Source of the DNA: Galeopsis tetrahit
Taxonomy: Eukaryota > Streptophyta > Magnoliopsida > Lamiales > Lamiaceae
Direction: 5' to 3'
Assembly (NCBI GenBank): GCA_963675135.1
Contig: OY776122.1
Span: forward strand, 85,632,472-85,696,471
Length of the DNA stretch: 64,000 nucleotides
In this document: positions 36,835 to 49,000 of the stretch, piece after piece
How positions within the stretch are numbered: position 1 is the stretch's first letter
Layout of the letters: each line of letters begins with the position of its first letter
The notes under the pieces: model-generated
The model's input: the letters and a program-made list of their open reading frames with translations, nothing else
Told to the model about the DNA's origin: nothing
Databases searched by the model: none
Program-made: the position numbers and the translations under genes

Positions 36835-37514
36835 ATTGATGGATGTGCAAAAGTCGGTGTAGGCAAACATTTACAATTAATGTGTCAACTATAATTTGAT
36901 GACTCATAAGTGCAAGGCTCATGGATATAGTTGTCTAAACTATATTGACTACACTATTTTATCTACACATAAGACGATATGTTCCATATAAAAATCCAGC
37001 CTAGTAGAGGTGGGTACTTATCATAGGTGTACATGTATATGTAGGCTGCTCGCTAACCTAATTGACCAGTAAAGTTGACCTATATGATAGGGTTGGAACC
37101 ACATGTACAGTGGGGTGGCCTTGTCCCCCTCAACTTTTTACTTTTTTTTACTATATATTTGGTATGCAATATATATACATGTATATTCAGAACAAATACA
37201 ATGATTTTAATGTTATTAGATAAAAGAATAAAGTGAAAAAAAAAACACAAATTCAAATGAATTGAGTTGAGTTGTCATTCAAGTTAAAAGCAAACAAACT
37301 TTACCTGCATTTGATTTGTTTATTAGTATTTAGTAGCCATATTTTAAATTAGTTAGCTTCATTGACTCAAATACAGTTTCTCAATTTATTTATTTTATTA
37401 AAAATTTAAAGAGACACAAAATGAAAATGGAGGAGTACAAATGTTTTTTTAGTCTAATGTCTTGTCTACCATCTAATTGTGGACGATTTTTGTGATTTTT
37501 AGGAGATAGTTATG

Positions 37515-38480
37515 TTTTTTTTTTTTTTTTTTTTTCCGACCAATATATAAGGAGAACAAAAGATATAGATCTGCCACATCTCCTTAATATATTCAGAAAT
37601 ATTATTTTCAACGCAATCGTAAGGTGTTGAAATATTCCGGGAAACCTGTGCCAAGGAGTGAGCCATCCGATTGTTTTCTCTGGAAACATGATCACAATCC
37701 CACAGGAGGAGTTTATTCATGTGCTCTCGAATTTTCCAAACAAGGAGTTCCTCCTCCCCAACCACAGTATAAGAAGCTCTAATGGCATATACTCATAAAC
37801 ATGAATCTGTTCGCACACTAGAGATCTGCAACTTCCTCTCGATGCACTTCTTCAAACCATATTCAATAGCGGACAATTCAGCTGCTAAGATTGATCCTGG
37901 ATTGCTAATACGACACCTCCAACCAGAACGACATGGGCATCCTTCTTAACCACTTGTTTAGGGGTTGGTCTGTGCATGTTGTGCACCCTAGTCCATGTTG
38001 CACTTTTCAGTTTTACTGAGGTGCACAACATGCACTCGAGTGCATACTAGACTTTACCATTGTTTAGCCCCTTTCATTGAATAATCATTCTGAACACCTT
38101 GTGAAAGATAACTAGGATTTGAGAAGTCATGCCAATAATCAACTGCCCATTTAACATCAATTTTCATAGGAATTTTTGGCCAAATTCCCTCTTGTTCACT
38201 TGAATGAGCCCACTTACAACGCCCTCCCCAAATCGCCCAAGCAATGACAATGATGTAAGAAAATAAATTCTTGTCAAAATGATCTTTAATAGCATAAAAT
38301 AATTGGACGATTGATCCCTGAGTAAATTTCTTAATCCTATCCCAAACTCCCTGAGTTCCTATCCCAAACTCCCTGAGTTTTCCAAACTTTTTTTGCAAAT
38401 CCACAAAGAAGACGATTGATCTCTGAGTAAATTTCTTAATCCTATCCCAAACTCCCTGAGTTTTCCAAGGACATGAAGGG
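37515..38480 (-). pseudogene. 5'-truncated LINE remnant (RNase H and RT C-terminal region)
   Basis: A run of T at 37515-37535 is the poly(A) tail of a minus-strand element. Upstream of it, 37765-37550 encodes LLLWDCDHVSRENNRMAHSL, the C-terminal part of a plant LINE RNase H. 38404-38054 encodes IIVIAWAIWGGRCKWAH, the region between reverse transcriptase and RNase H. The intervening part is out of frame. 38,320-38,460 contains repeats of CTATCCCAAACTCCCTGAGT. Confidence 0.75.
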
Positions 38481-38577
38481 TATTCCTTTACCAGAACTAG
38501 AGGGGTAAACTATGCTAGTATTTGATATATTAAAACATATTAAAAACATAATTATGTATTTTGAGATGGTTAACAAT

Positions 38578-38692
38578 TTTTTTTTTTATGGAAGTTAAAT
38601 ACCCATCCCTTTTTTCCCCTCCCCATGACTCGAACCCAGGACCTAAGGTCTAGGTAGTGGTGCTCTAACCACTTGAGCTATCCCACTTTGTC
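38578..38692 (-). mobile_element. tRNA-derived SINE, copy 1
   Basis: Read on the minus strand it has a tRNA-like A box (TAGCTCAAGTGGTTAGAG), a B box (GGTTCGAGTC), the tail TGGGTATTTAACTTCCAT and a poly(A). It is flanked by a 13-bp target duplication GATGGTTAACAAT at 38565-38577 and 38693-38705. The most intact of three copies in this window. Confidence 0.92.
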
Positions 38693-38705
38693 GATGGTTA
38701 ACAAT

Positions 38706-41623
38706 ATATGCATATTGATATATATTTATGTTCAAATAAAAAAAATCTAATTTTATTATCATACTCATACTCTCCTCCATTCAACAACAACTTTTATAGG
38801 TAAATTGACTTGCATAATAAGAAAATGTAATAATTGGTAAGATTTTAAGGGATAGATTTGTAAATCTATATGTTTTTTTTAGAGGTAATTTTTTGAACTA
38901 TAGTTATCGGCCCCCTAACTCAAAATCTTGGGCCCGCCTTTGGATATGGACAAGATAGATCGGAGACGACTTACGTCGTGACATTTGACAGGCACCCACA
39001 AACCTCTTTACAAATTTTCATTGACTTTGAGTTGTCACCTTCTAATTCGTCAAATAACTCTACATTTAGACGATACCATTGACTTAAACTTTGTGCACTG
39101 TTGATTGAATGAAACACAAGCGACTATATCAGGTTGTATATTTATTCATATGTTTAACCTTCCTTTCTTGCAATATGCATGCTTATGCAACCTTATGATC
39201 TAAAAAGAACCTTATATAGGGAGTGAGCTAAATGCCATGACATTGGGTTAGCAAATAATCGTCTTCCCAATTCAGAATGCGAGCAATCTATATCTATATC
39301 TATATATATATAATAACAGCCAAGTCTCCTGACAAGTTTTCCCGCCCAGTTGTATTTTTTTATTATTATTTATCAAGCGTGTTTGATTATTGCTTTTTTT
39401 AAATGGTAATCTGCGGCCTGCCTTTTCATATTCCAAGACATGGACTTTTACTTTCTTAAACATGCCTTTTCATATTCCAAGTACATGGGCTTTTACTTTC
39501 TTAAACATGAATATTCTAGAACATTAACTAGAATATAAATCATCTTCCTTAGCACTCATCTGAAACACTTAGTTGTTTTGTTAATTTATATAACCTTCTT
39601 GTGTTTTATTCCAAGTATTTACTTTTCATTTTCTATTGCAGATGACCATCCTCCTTTGATTCATCAAGAAGATTGATTCTTCTAAGATGTCGTGGGATTT
39701 TAGATTCGATTGATTCGAGCATATCGTACATCTGCATTTGGAAACAGGAACTATCAGAATTCGCAACGTATATTCCGTGTCACAGAGGTATGAAAATCAG
39801 ATTTTGTATATCAAAATTTACATGTTGTATACAGATACTTGAAAATTGCTTTATTCCCTGTTCAAAAGCACTCTATAATGGAAAATATGGTTCCTATTAT
39901 AGATAATGTGTATGGAGCATTGCTCGCAAGAGACGTACAATAACACAAGATGATGGTGGGAGCCTACCAGCCTGGGTGGGAGGTAAAAATGAGATTAAAG
40001 AGGATAGACTACCTTTACAAAGTTATTTTCAGGTGTGTATTTTTCGTATTCCTCTATGTTGTAGCTCTTCACACTGACCTGTGAAAAACATTAAGTAGAT
40101 GATCCATGATCACATTTGCAATCTTATCCAAACGATTCAGATTCTATTGACTTTGTAAAAATAAATAAAACTAACATGCATAAGTTTTATTAATGTTAAA
40201 AAACTTCAAAACAAGCAATTCAAGCCTAAGGATATCTTTCTGTATATCAGGCATTCCTCATAAAACACACCACTACTATCCTTCAAGCATAAAGCCTGAT
40301 ATCTTTCTGTAAAATCACCAATCGACTACAAACAACACAGGTAGAGAAAGAAGTCGGAAACATAAACTGGAATGAGAAATAAGCAACCATGAAGTTTTTA
40401 AAAGTATGTATTTAAAACAGTCTCATTTGCCACAATTTAAAACTAAAATTAATTATGAAAATTCATATTAAAAAATAACCTGTAGTTAAACAAAATGCCT
40501 GCATATAGAACTCTAGATCTAGATATTATATTATCTTATCAAATACATAAAAAATAACAGCTACAGATGGCACACAAAAATCTAGCACTTGCAAATTTAT
40601 AAGAGTAAATATGCTATACTTCCAAATTTCTGCATACAACTTCTCTGAACTTCTACCCTCTTTAGAACAGTTATCTATTTTTCCATAGTGACACTACTTG
40701 ACAAAAGCAACGGAAAATAAAAATACCAAGACTCCATCAATCAACAACAAAATGACAAATATTAACCCATGATAGTAATGTACAACAATATATTTTGTCA
40801 ACACATATGATAATTTCGGAAAATTTTCAAAGACTTATGTTCCTCTGGGTACCTGGACAATTAAATATGAATTAGGACAAAATTAGAATAATATTAATAA
40901 TAGAATTAAAGGGATCAAATCTAGACTTATTATTCTATAGGTGGAGATGTATCTCCAAACTTAATAATTAGGAGCCTGTTTGCCTGAGCTCAAAAGATCT
41001 TCAAAACAGTTTATAAGTTGTTTAGGAGATTATATGCTCTCTGAAAATGTTTGGTAAAAAAAAAGTTGTTTAACAACTTATGAAATCTTAAAATAAAAAA
41101 GATTAAAACCTAGGCTAAATTGATTTTGAAACCTGCAAAATAATAATTATTGTCTGCTCATATGGTTTCAAACACTTACAAAGAATCATAAATTTAAATC
41201 CAAACCACAGATTAAAAATCAACCTTTTCATATTCCACTTGAAAATATAAAATCATCTTTTTATTGCATTCTCACCCAAAACACAGTGATGTTTAGTGGA
41301 GTAACATTTACTAAACATTTCACATTTTCACCATCCTTAAAAATCTTGCAGTGTTCATTTATGAAGTTTCAACATCTGTTTTGTTAATTTATTATATTTT
41401 TTATTCCATTCCAACTATTTATAATGTATCCTTGCCATTTTCAATTTTTTTTTGCAGATGGCCCCCTCTTTTCCTGTCAATCGTATACCTGCTTATGGGC
41501 TCTTCCAAAACGCAGTGGGCTCTAATTGTATACCTGCTTATGGAAATAAGATACTATATAGTTAGGGATGTGTTGAATGACTTATAAGTTATAAGGTATG
41601 AAAAGGTTATAATACTACATATA
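38706..41623. other. Intergenic with repeated segments and an orphan exon-like frame
   Basis: 39,550-39,645 and 41,350-41,460 are related (TGTTTTGTTAATTTAT..., TTTTATTCCA..., TTGCAGATG), suggesting a duplicated or repeated element. 39,905-40,032 contains an exon-like open stretch ending SLPAWVGGKNEIKEDRLPLQ before a CAG|GTGTGT donor; not identified. The rest is AT-rich with no gene seen. Confidence 0.4.
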
Positions 41624-41859
41624 GAGCATGTTTGCTTCATGGGTTTAGGGGGATTTAGTGATGGGTTTGGTGTGTAAACTCATCTTCTCCAATGTTTGGT
41701 TTTTTATAACTTTAAACATCTTGACCCGGGTTTATAATTTGACCCGGTTTTATAAACTAGATTCCATAGGTTTAGACAACCTAGCCTCCTCTTGGGTTTA
41801 TCTAGCCAACCCACCACATCTAAACTCATCTTATCTCAACCCATGAAGCAAACATGCCC
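41624..41859. mobile_element. Tourist-like (PIF/Harbinger) MITE
   Basis: The 236-bp element has inverted ends GAGCATGTTTGCTTCATGGG and CCCATGAAGCAAACATGCCC, with ATA on each side. The interior is AT-rich with internal inverted pieces (ACCCGGG/CCCGGGT). No coding. Confidence 0.82.
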
Positions 41860-43173
41860 ATAGTGTGTAATTACTTCTTACATTTGGATACTTTTAGATG
41901 TAACAGATTCATTTGAGTAGCAAGACGCCATTCATATACACTACAACACCAACTGATTGAAGAGCAAATGAAGGAGCTTACAGGATCTATTATCTGTACA
42001 AGCAGCTATGAAAGTCTTATGGTATGTCCATTTGTAAATATTTTTCCATCATTGTCATTTTTCAAGTTACGTTTTATGAGCACATAAATTTAAAATCTAT
42101 TATATCTTCCTAATGATGATGAATGGTTATAGAAATTTTATGAAATACTAACTTTTATTTTGTTTTTAGCATCGGATCTGCAAGCAACATTAATTTTTTG
42201 ACAAAAAAATCGCAATAAGAATGAACTGCAAACCCAAAACCATATTAAATGGCTTTCTGGAAAATGGTGATTTCTTTCGGTTCATTTCAGATCCAAAAAG
42301 CCAAACATAAAATATAACTTTAAGATTTGTGTTATACCTTTTCTTAATTGCAAAAAAATCAGGTCTTTTTTTCCAGGTGAAGGAAGACTCTTCTGTTGAG
42401 CATTTTATCGAGCACATTGTGTGCGTGAAGGTTGGAGGCGCGTGACGGAAATACAACGACGTCAGCGAACATGTCAGCGAGTGGAGACGGGACTGACTCC
42501 TTCTCTTGAGCACTCTCCTTCGATCTTCATCGAGCAGCTTAAATTTGCAAGCGATGACAACGACTTTGGACGGCGACGCGCGACTAGGACGGAGCATTGG
42601 CGAGGAGGGTAATGCGGTGTGGAGGCGTCGACCTCACGCTGGCAACGATGGGGTGGACGGTGTGGGGGTGAATTGAAATAATAAAATGAAACGGCAGTGT
42701 GGGACTAAATTAGGGTTAAGGGTGGGAGATGATAATCGTGGCTTGGGTGGCGATACTGGATTTCAATTCAGTGAAGCTTATTATCAACATATTTTAATGC
42801 TTATTTTGTATGTTAATGTAATTTTTATGATAATACTTCCATGTTATTTATTTTAATGTTCTTGATAACTCACTGTAATATTTATTTATATTTCAGATTT
42901 CAAAATTTTACCATACAAATATTAATTCTATAAATACTTATAAATTACTTTATATAGATACCTATAAAACATAAACTCATCTTATAATATAAAATTAAAT
43001 TATACCCTACTTAAACATCAAAACATACAATTTATTTGAATTTTATAATTTACTAAATTTTATAATTCTCAAAATATCAAAACAAATCTACTTTCAAGAT
43101 TGTTGTTAACTCACCTCTATGATGACATTATTGTCAAAAAAAAAAAAAAAAGACAACATTATTCAAACTCACA

Positions 43174-43204
<31 letters not shown>

Positions 43205-43284
43205 CAATATAAATATGGTGTTAAAAATTATATGCCGATTTATTTTAACATGGGTAGCATATGTAATATTATAAAATGGCACTA
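41860..43284. other. Intergenic
   Basis: 42,400-42,780 is noticeably more G-rich (GGCGACGCGCGACTAGGACG...) than its flanks, but no frame on either strand is recognisable. A (TA)n tract lies at about 43178-43204. Confidence 0.4.
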
Positions 43285-43498
43285 CCTCCATCCCTGAAAA
43301 GTTTTCATAGTTACTTTCACGATATACACGTATTTACCTTTCATATAATATCTTTTGGGTTCCATCATACACTCAATCAAAACTACGTTATTTACTTTAT
43401 ATATAAAAGTTTACAAAATTACCTTCAAAGCTCTAATTATTATACTTTTTTTTTAAACTTCGTTCCATCAAATGAAAGCTTTTCAGGGACGGAGGAAG
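43285..43498. mobile_element. Stowaway-like MITE 1
   Basis: It is 214 bp with inverted ends CCTCCATCCCTGAAAAG and CTTTTCAGGGACGGAGGAAG, flanked by TA on both sides, as for Tc1/mariner-derived Stowaway elements. Diverged from the second copy but of the same family. Confidence 0.82.
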
Positions 43499-43647
43499 TA
43501 TTTAATTCAAGTGTTAGAATTAAGTGTTTTTTTTTTCACTGTTTCTTTAAATCATAAAATTGTGAATTGAGGAAGAAAGAGTTGTGGTTGAGATTATGAG
43601 TTATAGAATGATTGAGGAAAAAATAAGTTGTTATTAGTAATTTAGTA

Positions 43648-43957
43648 CTCCCTCCGTTTCTGAAATTTTTTCATACTTTTCTTTTTTGTTTGTCCCTGAA
43701 AAGTTTGCATACCCCAAAATAGAAAAAATCATCACAATCCTCACTCTCACAATATACATATATTTACCCTTTATACTATTACTTTTGGGACCCACCATAT
43801 ACTCAACCCACCTACTTTACCATATACTCAACTCACCTACTTTATTTACTTTATATATAAAAGTTTATAAAATTACCCCTCAACACTCTCATCATTACAC
43901 TTTTTTCTTAAACCATGTGCCCAAGATTCCCCGCAAACTTTTCGGGGACGGAGGGAG
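43648..43957. mobile_element. Stowaway-like MITE 2
   Basis: It is 310 bp with ends CTCCCTCCGTTTCTGAAA and TTTTCGGGGACGGAGGGAG, flanked by TA. Interior text (ACTCAACCCACCTACTTTAC repeated) overlaps that of copy 1. Confidence 0.85.
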
Positions 43958-44873
43958 TATACAAGATTTCATGAAATGCATACTTAAAAAAAGTTAATTG
44001 GAAAAAAAATTATGATATTTAGGGTGTTTATCAATTACTGTACAAGTTATAACATATCTTTTTTTTTTCTTTATAATTTGATACATCACTTTTTCAAATT
44101 TTACAATTCAATACATCTAACAATTTTCTAACAACAATTAAATCATGATTTGATTGTTGGAGTTGTCGAGTTGTCACAAAAATGTCACGAATAATGAATA
44201 ATTTTTTTTTTAAATTTTAAAACGTTTTTAACTAAAAGCAATACTAAAAATATTTGTTTTAAACTAAAAACAATACAACAATTTGTTTTTTATAAATATA
44301 CCCTAAATCAATTTAATTATTATCATTTTTCCTAAAACCCGAGTATGATTGCGTCTTCCAAATCTCAGTCTACAATAAAATAATGTGAAATTTTATATAT
44401 TGTTTTTATTTAAGTATATTTTTAAATTAAAAAATATTTTATTCACTATTCATGACATTTACATTGGCATCTGAGTAACACTTTAATGCGATTTCAATGT
44501 ATACATTATTTATGTGTTGTTGAAAAATAGACACATGCATCGAATTACAATATTAAAAAAATGTGGTGTATAGAATTACAAAGAAAAAAAATATATGATG
44601 AATTAACCTGGTGATTTTTTTTTTTGCAACTAATCCTTTAAAAATAATGTGTAACACTCATGTAAAAAAAGTCAATAATATAGCTTGACATTAGTTTAGT
44701 GATTTATGTGTGAAAATTATAGTTTGTATAGTTCAAGTGGTATAAATATAATTTCGATAATAATTTGGTGAATTTAATGCAATTAAATCTTTATAAAAAT
44801 ATAACTAATTTGTAAACAAAAATTTATTAGTAACATAATATTAAATTATACATTAATAAATTAAATTCTTAAA
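43958..44873. other. AT-rich, probably the body of a non-autonomous Helitron
   Basis: Only AT-rich sequence with poly(A) and poly(T) runs. It leads directly into the 3' hairpin and CTAG. No frame. Confidence 0.35.
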
Positions 44874-44900
44874 CCGTGCATCGCACGGGTGAAATACTAG
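44874..44900 (+). mobile_element. Helitron-like 3' terminus
   Basis: The hairpin CCGTGC-ATC-GCACGG is followed by GTGAAATA and CTAG, then T. This is the typical 3' end of plant Helitrons (subterminal hairpin, CTRR, insertion before T). The 5' TC end was not found; the element probably extends leftward through AT-rich sequence from about 44,000. Confidence 0.75.
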
Positions 44901-45397
44901 TTAATCGTAATATTGAACGTGTATGCAAGAGCGCCGAGCTTTTACCATTCCCGAAGATTAGCAAATAACATCATTAACATTGTTTAAATTTATTATGAGC
45001 ATAAGGTGAACCACACCTATATTTTATATTAGAATCATGTAAATTGTAAAAGGTGCAAAAGCCGGAAATAAGTAGATTTTCTCCATTGCCTCCACACTGT
45101 CTTTCAGTTATGTAATGTATTTTCATGTCGTTAGACTCTTATTCACAAACAAAAAGAGATTTATTGGGTAGATTTTTTTTAAAACCATACTTTAACAGGT
45201 AAAATAAAATATATTTAATATTAGTAATTATTAATTTAATAAATTATTGAAATTAATTAAATATATAATAAATTTCGAAATTATGAAAATAAAACATATA
45301 TTGCATTTTATTTAAAACTGTTTTAAAATAAGAATAATATTAATTTATACTACTCTTTATGTGAAACAATTCAATAAATGAATGAAACGATTAATGA

Positions 45398-45495
45398 CAA
45401 AGTGGGATAGCTCAAGTGAAGTGGTTAGAGCACCACTACCTAGGGTGGAGATGGGTATTTAACTTCCATCAACAAAAAAAATAAAATAAAAAATA
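45398..45495 (+). mobile_element. tRNA-derived SINE, copy 2 (internally deleted)
   Basis: Starts CAAAGTGGGATAGCTCAAGT and keeps the A box, but lacks the B-box segment between ACCACTACCTAG and GGTGGAGATGGGTATT. It ends in an A-rich tail. The 13-bp target duplication AAACGATTAATGA is exact at 45385-45397 and 45496-45508. Confidence 0.92.
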
Positions 45496-45529
45496 AAACG
45501 ATTAATGAATTTACACACTCAATCACGTT

Positions 45530-45648
45530 TTAAAGACATACAATTCAAATATTAAAGTTGAGTTTCCTCTCATTACACAAATCTCCTTTAAAGACAAATA
45601 CAATTCAAATATTAAAGTTGAGTTTCCTCTCATTACACAAATCTCCTT
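45530..45648. repeat. 60-bp tandem duplication
   Basis: CAATTCAAATATTAAAGTTG starts at 45541 and again at 45601, and both continue identically for 48 bases. It lies next to SINE copy 2. Confidence 0.92.
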
Positions 45649-46098
45649 CCGTGTATTTATATACAAAATTTGTTATACACACCAACAACAAAATATTAAA
45701 TTGTCATAATTAATGTTTTTATATAACTAAAAGGAAATAAAAAGAATTCATTAGTATTATTCAAATGTTTACGCCCATTATTAACCACATTTTTTAAAAT
45801 AAAACAATACCAAAATATTGTTAACCCAATTAATAACCAAAATATATATTTGTAGCATAAAACATTTTTTTTCCCTTTTAAAAAGGAAGAAAATTAATGA
45901 AACCTCACACGAATTAACCAACAAGATACTGCTATTTTTATTTTTTTATACAGATATATTCTAAAACCCTAAACCCGTTCCCGCACAGACAAGCCTTCAT
46001 CAATTGAAGGAGCTCCCAAGGGGAAATTCACTGCAAGGGAAATTCACGTTCTTTAGAGCGAGTGTTAACTATTCTGCGCCGATTTCAATTGATTAGTT

Positions 46099-49000
46099 AT
46101 GGAAAAGAGCACCTCATTCCTGTTCTCCGGCATTACTTTCAACCGCAAAAGATTTGCCACCGATTTCGCTAGATTTGAGGTAATCTACAAACTTATTTGT
46201 GCATAAAATCTATTATGAATGCTTGTTTTCTTGTATCCTTAGTTTTTTTGAATATGGGGTGCTTGTTAATGCTGTTTTTTTTTTCTTGTTGAACTCTGAA
46301 TTAGGAAAAAAACGAGATTGATGCTGCAGTAGAAAAGCCCGTTTTGATTGAAAATGAGAGCTCCTTAACGGAGGAAGAGCCAACAGTGCGCGTTGATAAG
46401 AAGAGGAAGAGGAAAAAAGCTCTTTCAGGTAATGTTTTCTGTTAGGTATAAGATTTAACTGGTTGAAATAATCTGGTCTTTGGAATTTGAAAGATTAGAA
46501 AACGATGTAATGAGAGACACAGGGTTATCTGAGTTGCCATTTGTGAATTATTGGATGAGTGACTGGTGTTATTGTGATGATCCCTTGAGTTAATTTTTGA
46601 TGTTCGATTGTTGTGGCTTTCAGATTCAGTTGACGGGTTCAGTGTGTTCAAATCTTCAAAATTAAAAGCTGTAGAGAAAGCCAATAACAACAATGAAAGC
46701 AAACTTCAGCGGGGGAAGAAAGAATATCATCAGCAAATGGAGGTTCTCCTTCTATATCTCATTCATTTGTGTATTGAATTTCTGTTTTAAGTAAATTTCC
46801 TTCACTAAATAGGAGAATTGAATATTAGCATGTGCTTTTGAAGATTTGGTTGTTTTGAGCAAAGGCTATTGAAAAATGAACATAGCATATATTTCCTCAT
46901 GTAATTCTTGTTAATGTTTATTAGAGGGATGCTCTTTTCCGGAAGAAGCACAATATTCATGTTTCTGGGAGTAATATTCCATCACCCCTTCAGAGTTTCA
47001 CAGAGTTGAGTTCAAGGTAACAGAGATATTTTCTTATTCAGTTGAATATTTTTTATGCTGCTGTTTTAACTTTATTGATTTCTATCCTCAATAATAGCTC
47101 CATTCTCAGTTTCTTATGATGTGTGTCTTAAAGAATTAGGAGTCAATGAGCACCATTTCACAGGTCTCGAGGATAGTGGATACTGTAGTACAATAGTTAA
47201 CCATTTCAAGGCTTAAGATCACCATTTTATGACTTGAGACATGCTTGCAGAATTATTTTTCACAATTGTTCTTGCCTGGAAATTATTATGATGCATAGAA
47301 TGTGGGTCCATCTATTTATGAGCTCTGTTGGTTCTATGCTTAAAACACCGTCCTTGAATTTCATATCCTTGTCCTGTTCTCAAACATATGAGCGCTGATA
47401 CCTGATTCTTTTAATGTATAAGGGAACTCTGTTTGGTATACGCAAAAATAAATGATCTTCTAGATGCTATAATCAGTAACCTCAAGTGATGTAGTGCATA
47501 TTTTAGTTTTAATTTGAATGCTCCTCCCAGAAGGAAGGTGCGAGCTGTTATTGCAATGTGATTGTGATGGAGTAAAAGGAGACACTTAAGTAAACAAGAA
47601 CAATATTAATTAATGAAGAACAGGAGTTCACAGAATGTGTATGCAATTCCACCCAAGCTAAAAGCCGTCAAAAAACCCAAAACAATAATCTCTCCTAACC
47701 TTAGGATGAACATAAAATAAATAGTTCCAGAGCTCCCAGCCCATGGGCTCAAACGAAATTCAAAACAAATCCAAAACCTAATTGAAACTGCTAACCGCCT
47801 AATCCAAACGGATCTAAAAAATCCCTGACTATAATAATAATAAGACTAATGAATTATATCAGATTGAGACTATAAAAGCAATCCAGATAATCAATTTAAG
47901 GGAAGTAGACACTGTTTCTTCTACGCAACAGTTTCTTGAACTAAATTGTTCTGAGTGAAACACAAGCTAGTTGGCATGAATTGAAAATGGTGAAAAGGCA
48001 TCCGACTTGTGATAATGAAGCTTATTGCATTGTTGGTTTTGTATCTTTTCCATTTCATGCATTTAAAGACTTGCTCTTGATCTTTGTAATAAAAAAGGTG
48101 ATGGCTGAAAAGTATTCTTGTCCGGCTACAGACTACAGTTAACATTTTGTTGTCTCTTGAATGGATTTGCGTGCCTTTTACTGTTCTGTTAAGTTGTTTA
48201 ATAAAGTTTCTTCTTTTAGGTTGTCGTTGTATGCTACTTTCTATTGAAATTCGGTTTACAATTTACCGTATGCAGGCATAACTGCAGATCATTCTTGATA
48301 CACAATCTGGCAGAGCTGGGTTTCAAAGAGCCAACACCAATCCAAAGGCAGGCTATTCCAGTCTTATTATCTGTATGATCTTTTATTTGAGCTGTTTCTT
48401 CTTATGTTTATATTTTGGTTATAACTTATTTCCCACTGAAGTGATGGTGTTATTGCCCTTACGTATATTGAAGCCCACATTTTCTTTTATTTAATTGTTT
48501 AATTTTTATAAATTATGTGCAGGGAAGGGAGTGTTTTGCCTGTGCACCAACTGGTTCTGGTAAAACCTTTGCATTTGTCCTGCCAATCCTTATGAAACTT
48601 AGGGTATGCAGGCCTAAATATTTACTTTTAATTTCATTTTTTTCCCGGTCTATTGCTCAATGACAATTCATGATCAGCATGCTTCAAAAGATGGGATCCG
48701 GGCTGTGATCCTTTGTCCTACACGTGAATTAGCTGCTCAGACAGCACGGGAGTGCAAGAAGTTGTGTAAAGGAAAGAAGTTTTACATCAAACTTATGACT
48801 AAGCAGCTTGCTAAAAGTGCTGAATTTTCAGAACAGCCTTGTGACATTCTCATATCCACAGCTTTTCGGGTGAAGTATGCAGTTCGCAAAAGAAAGCTTG
48901 ATTTAAGCAAGTAAGATACCTAATCCATACTGGTTTTGCAAGGTCTTTTAATCAGATTATGACTGTCATAATGCCAGTTTATTCTGCACCTAAGAGCATC

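Noticed and set aside
38640..38692. tRNA gene on the minus strand
   Set aside because: A and B boxes are present, but there is no acceptor stem or anticodon arm, and poly(A) plus target duplications show it is a SINE.
42190..42612. Gene in the GC-richer stretch
   Set aside because: Frames on both strands overlap, with no recognisable motif or splice support.
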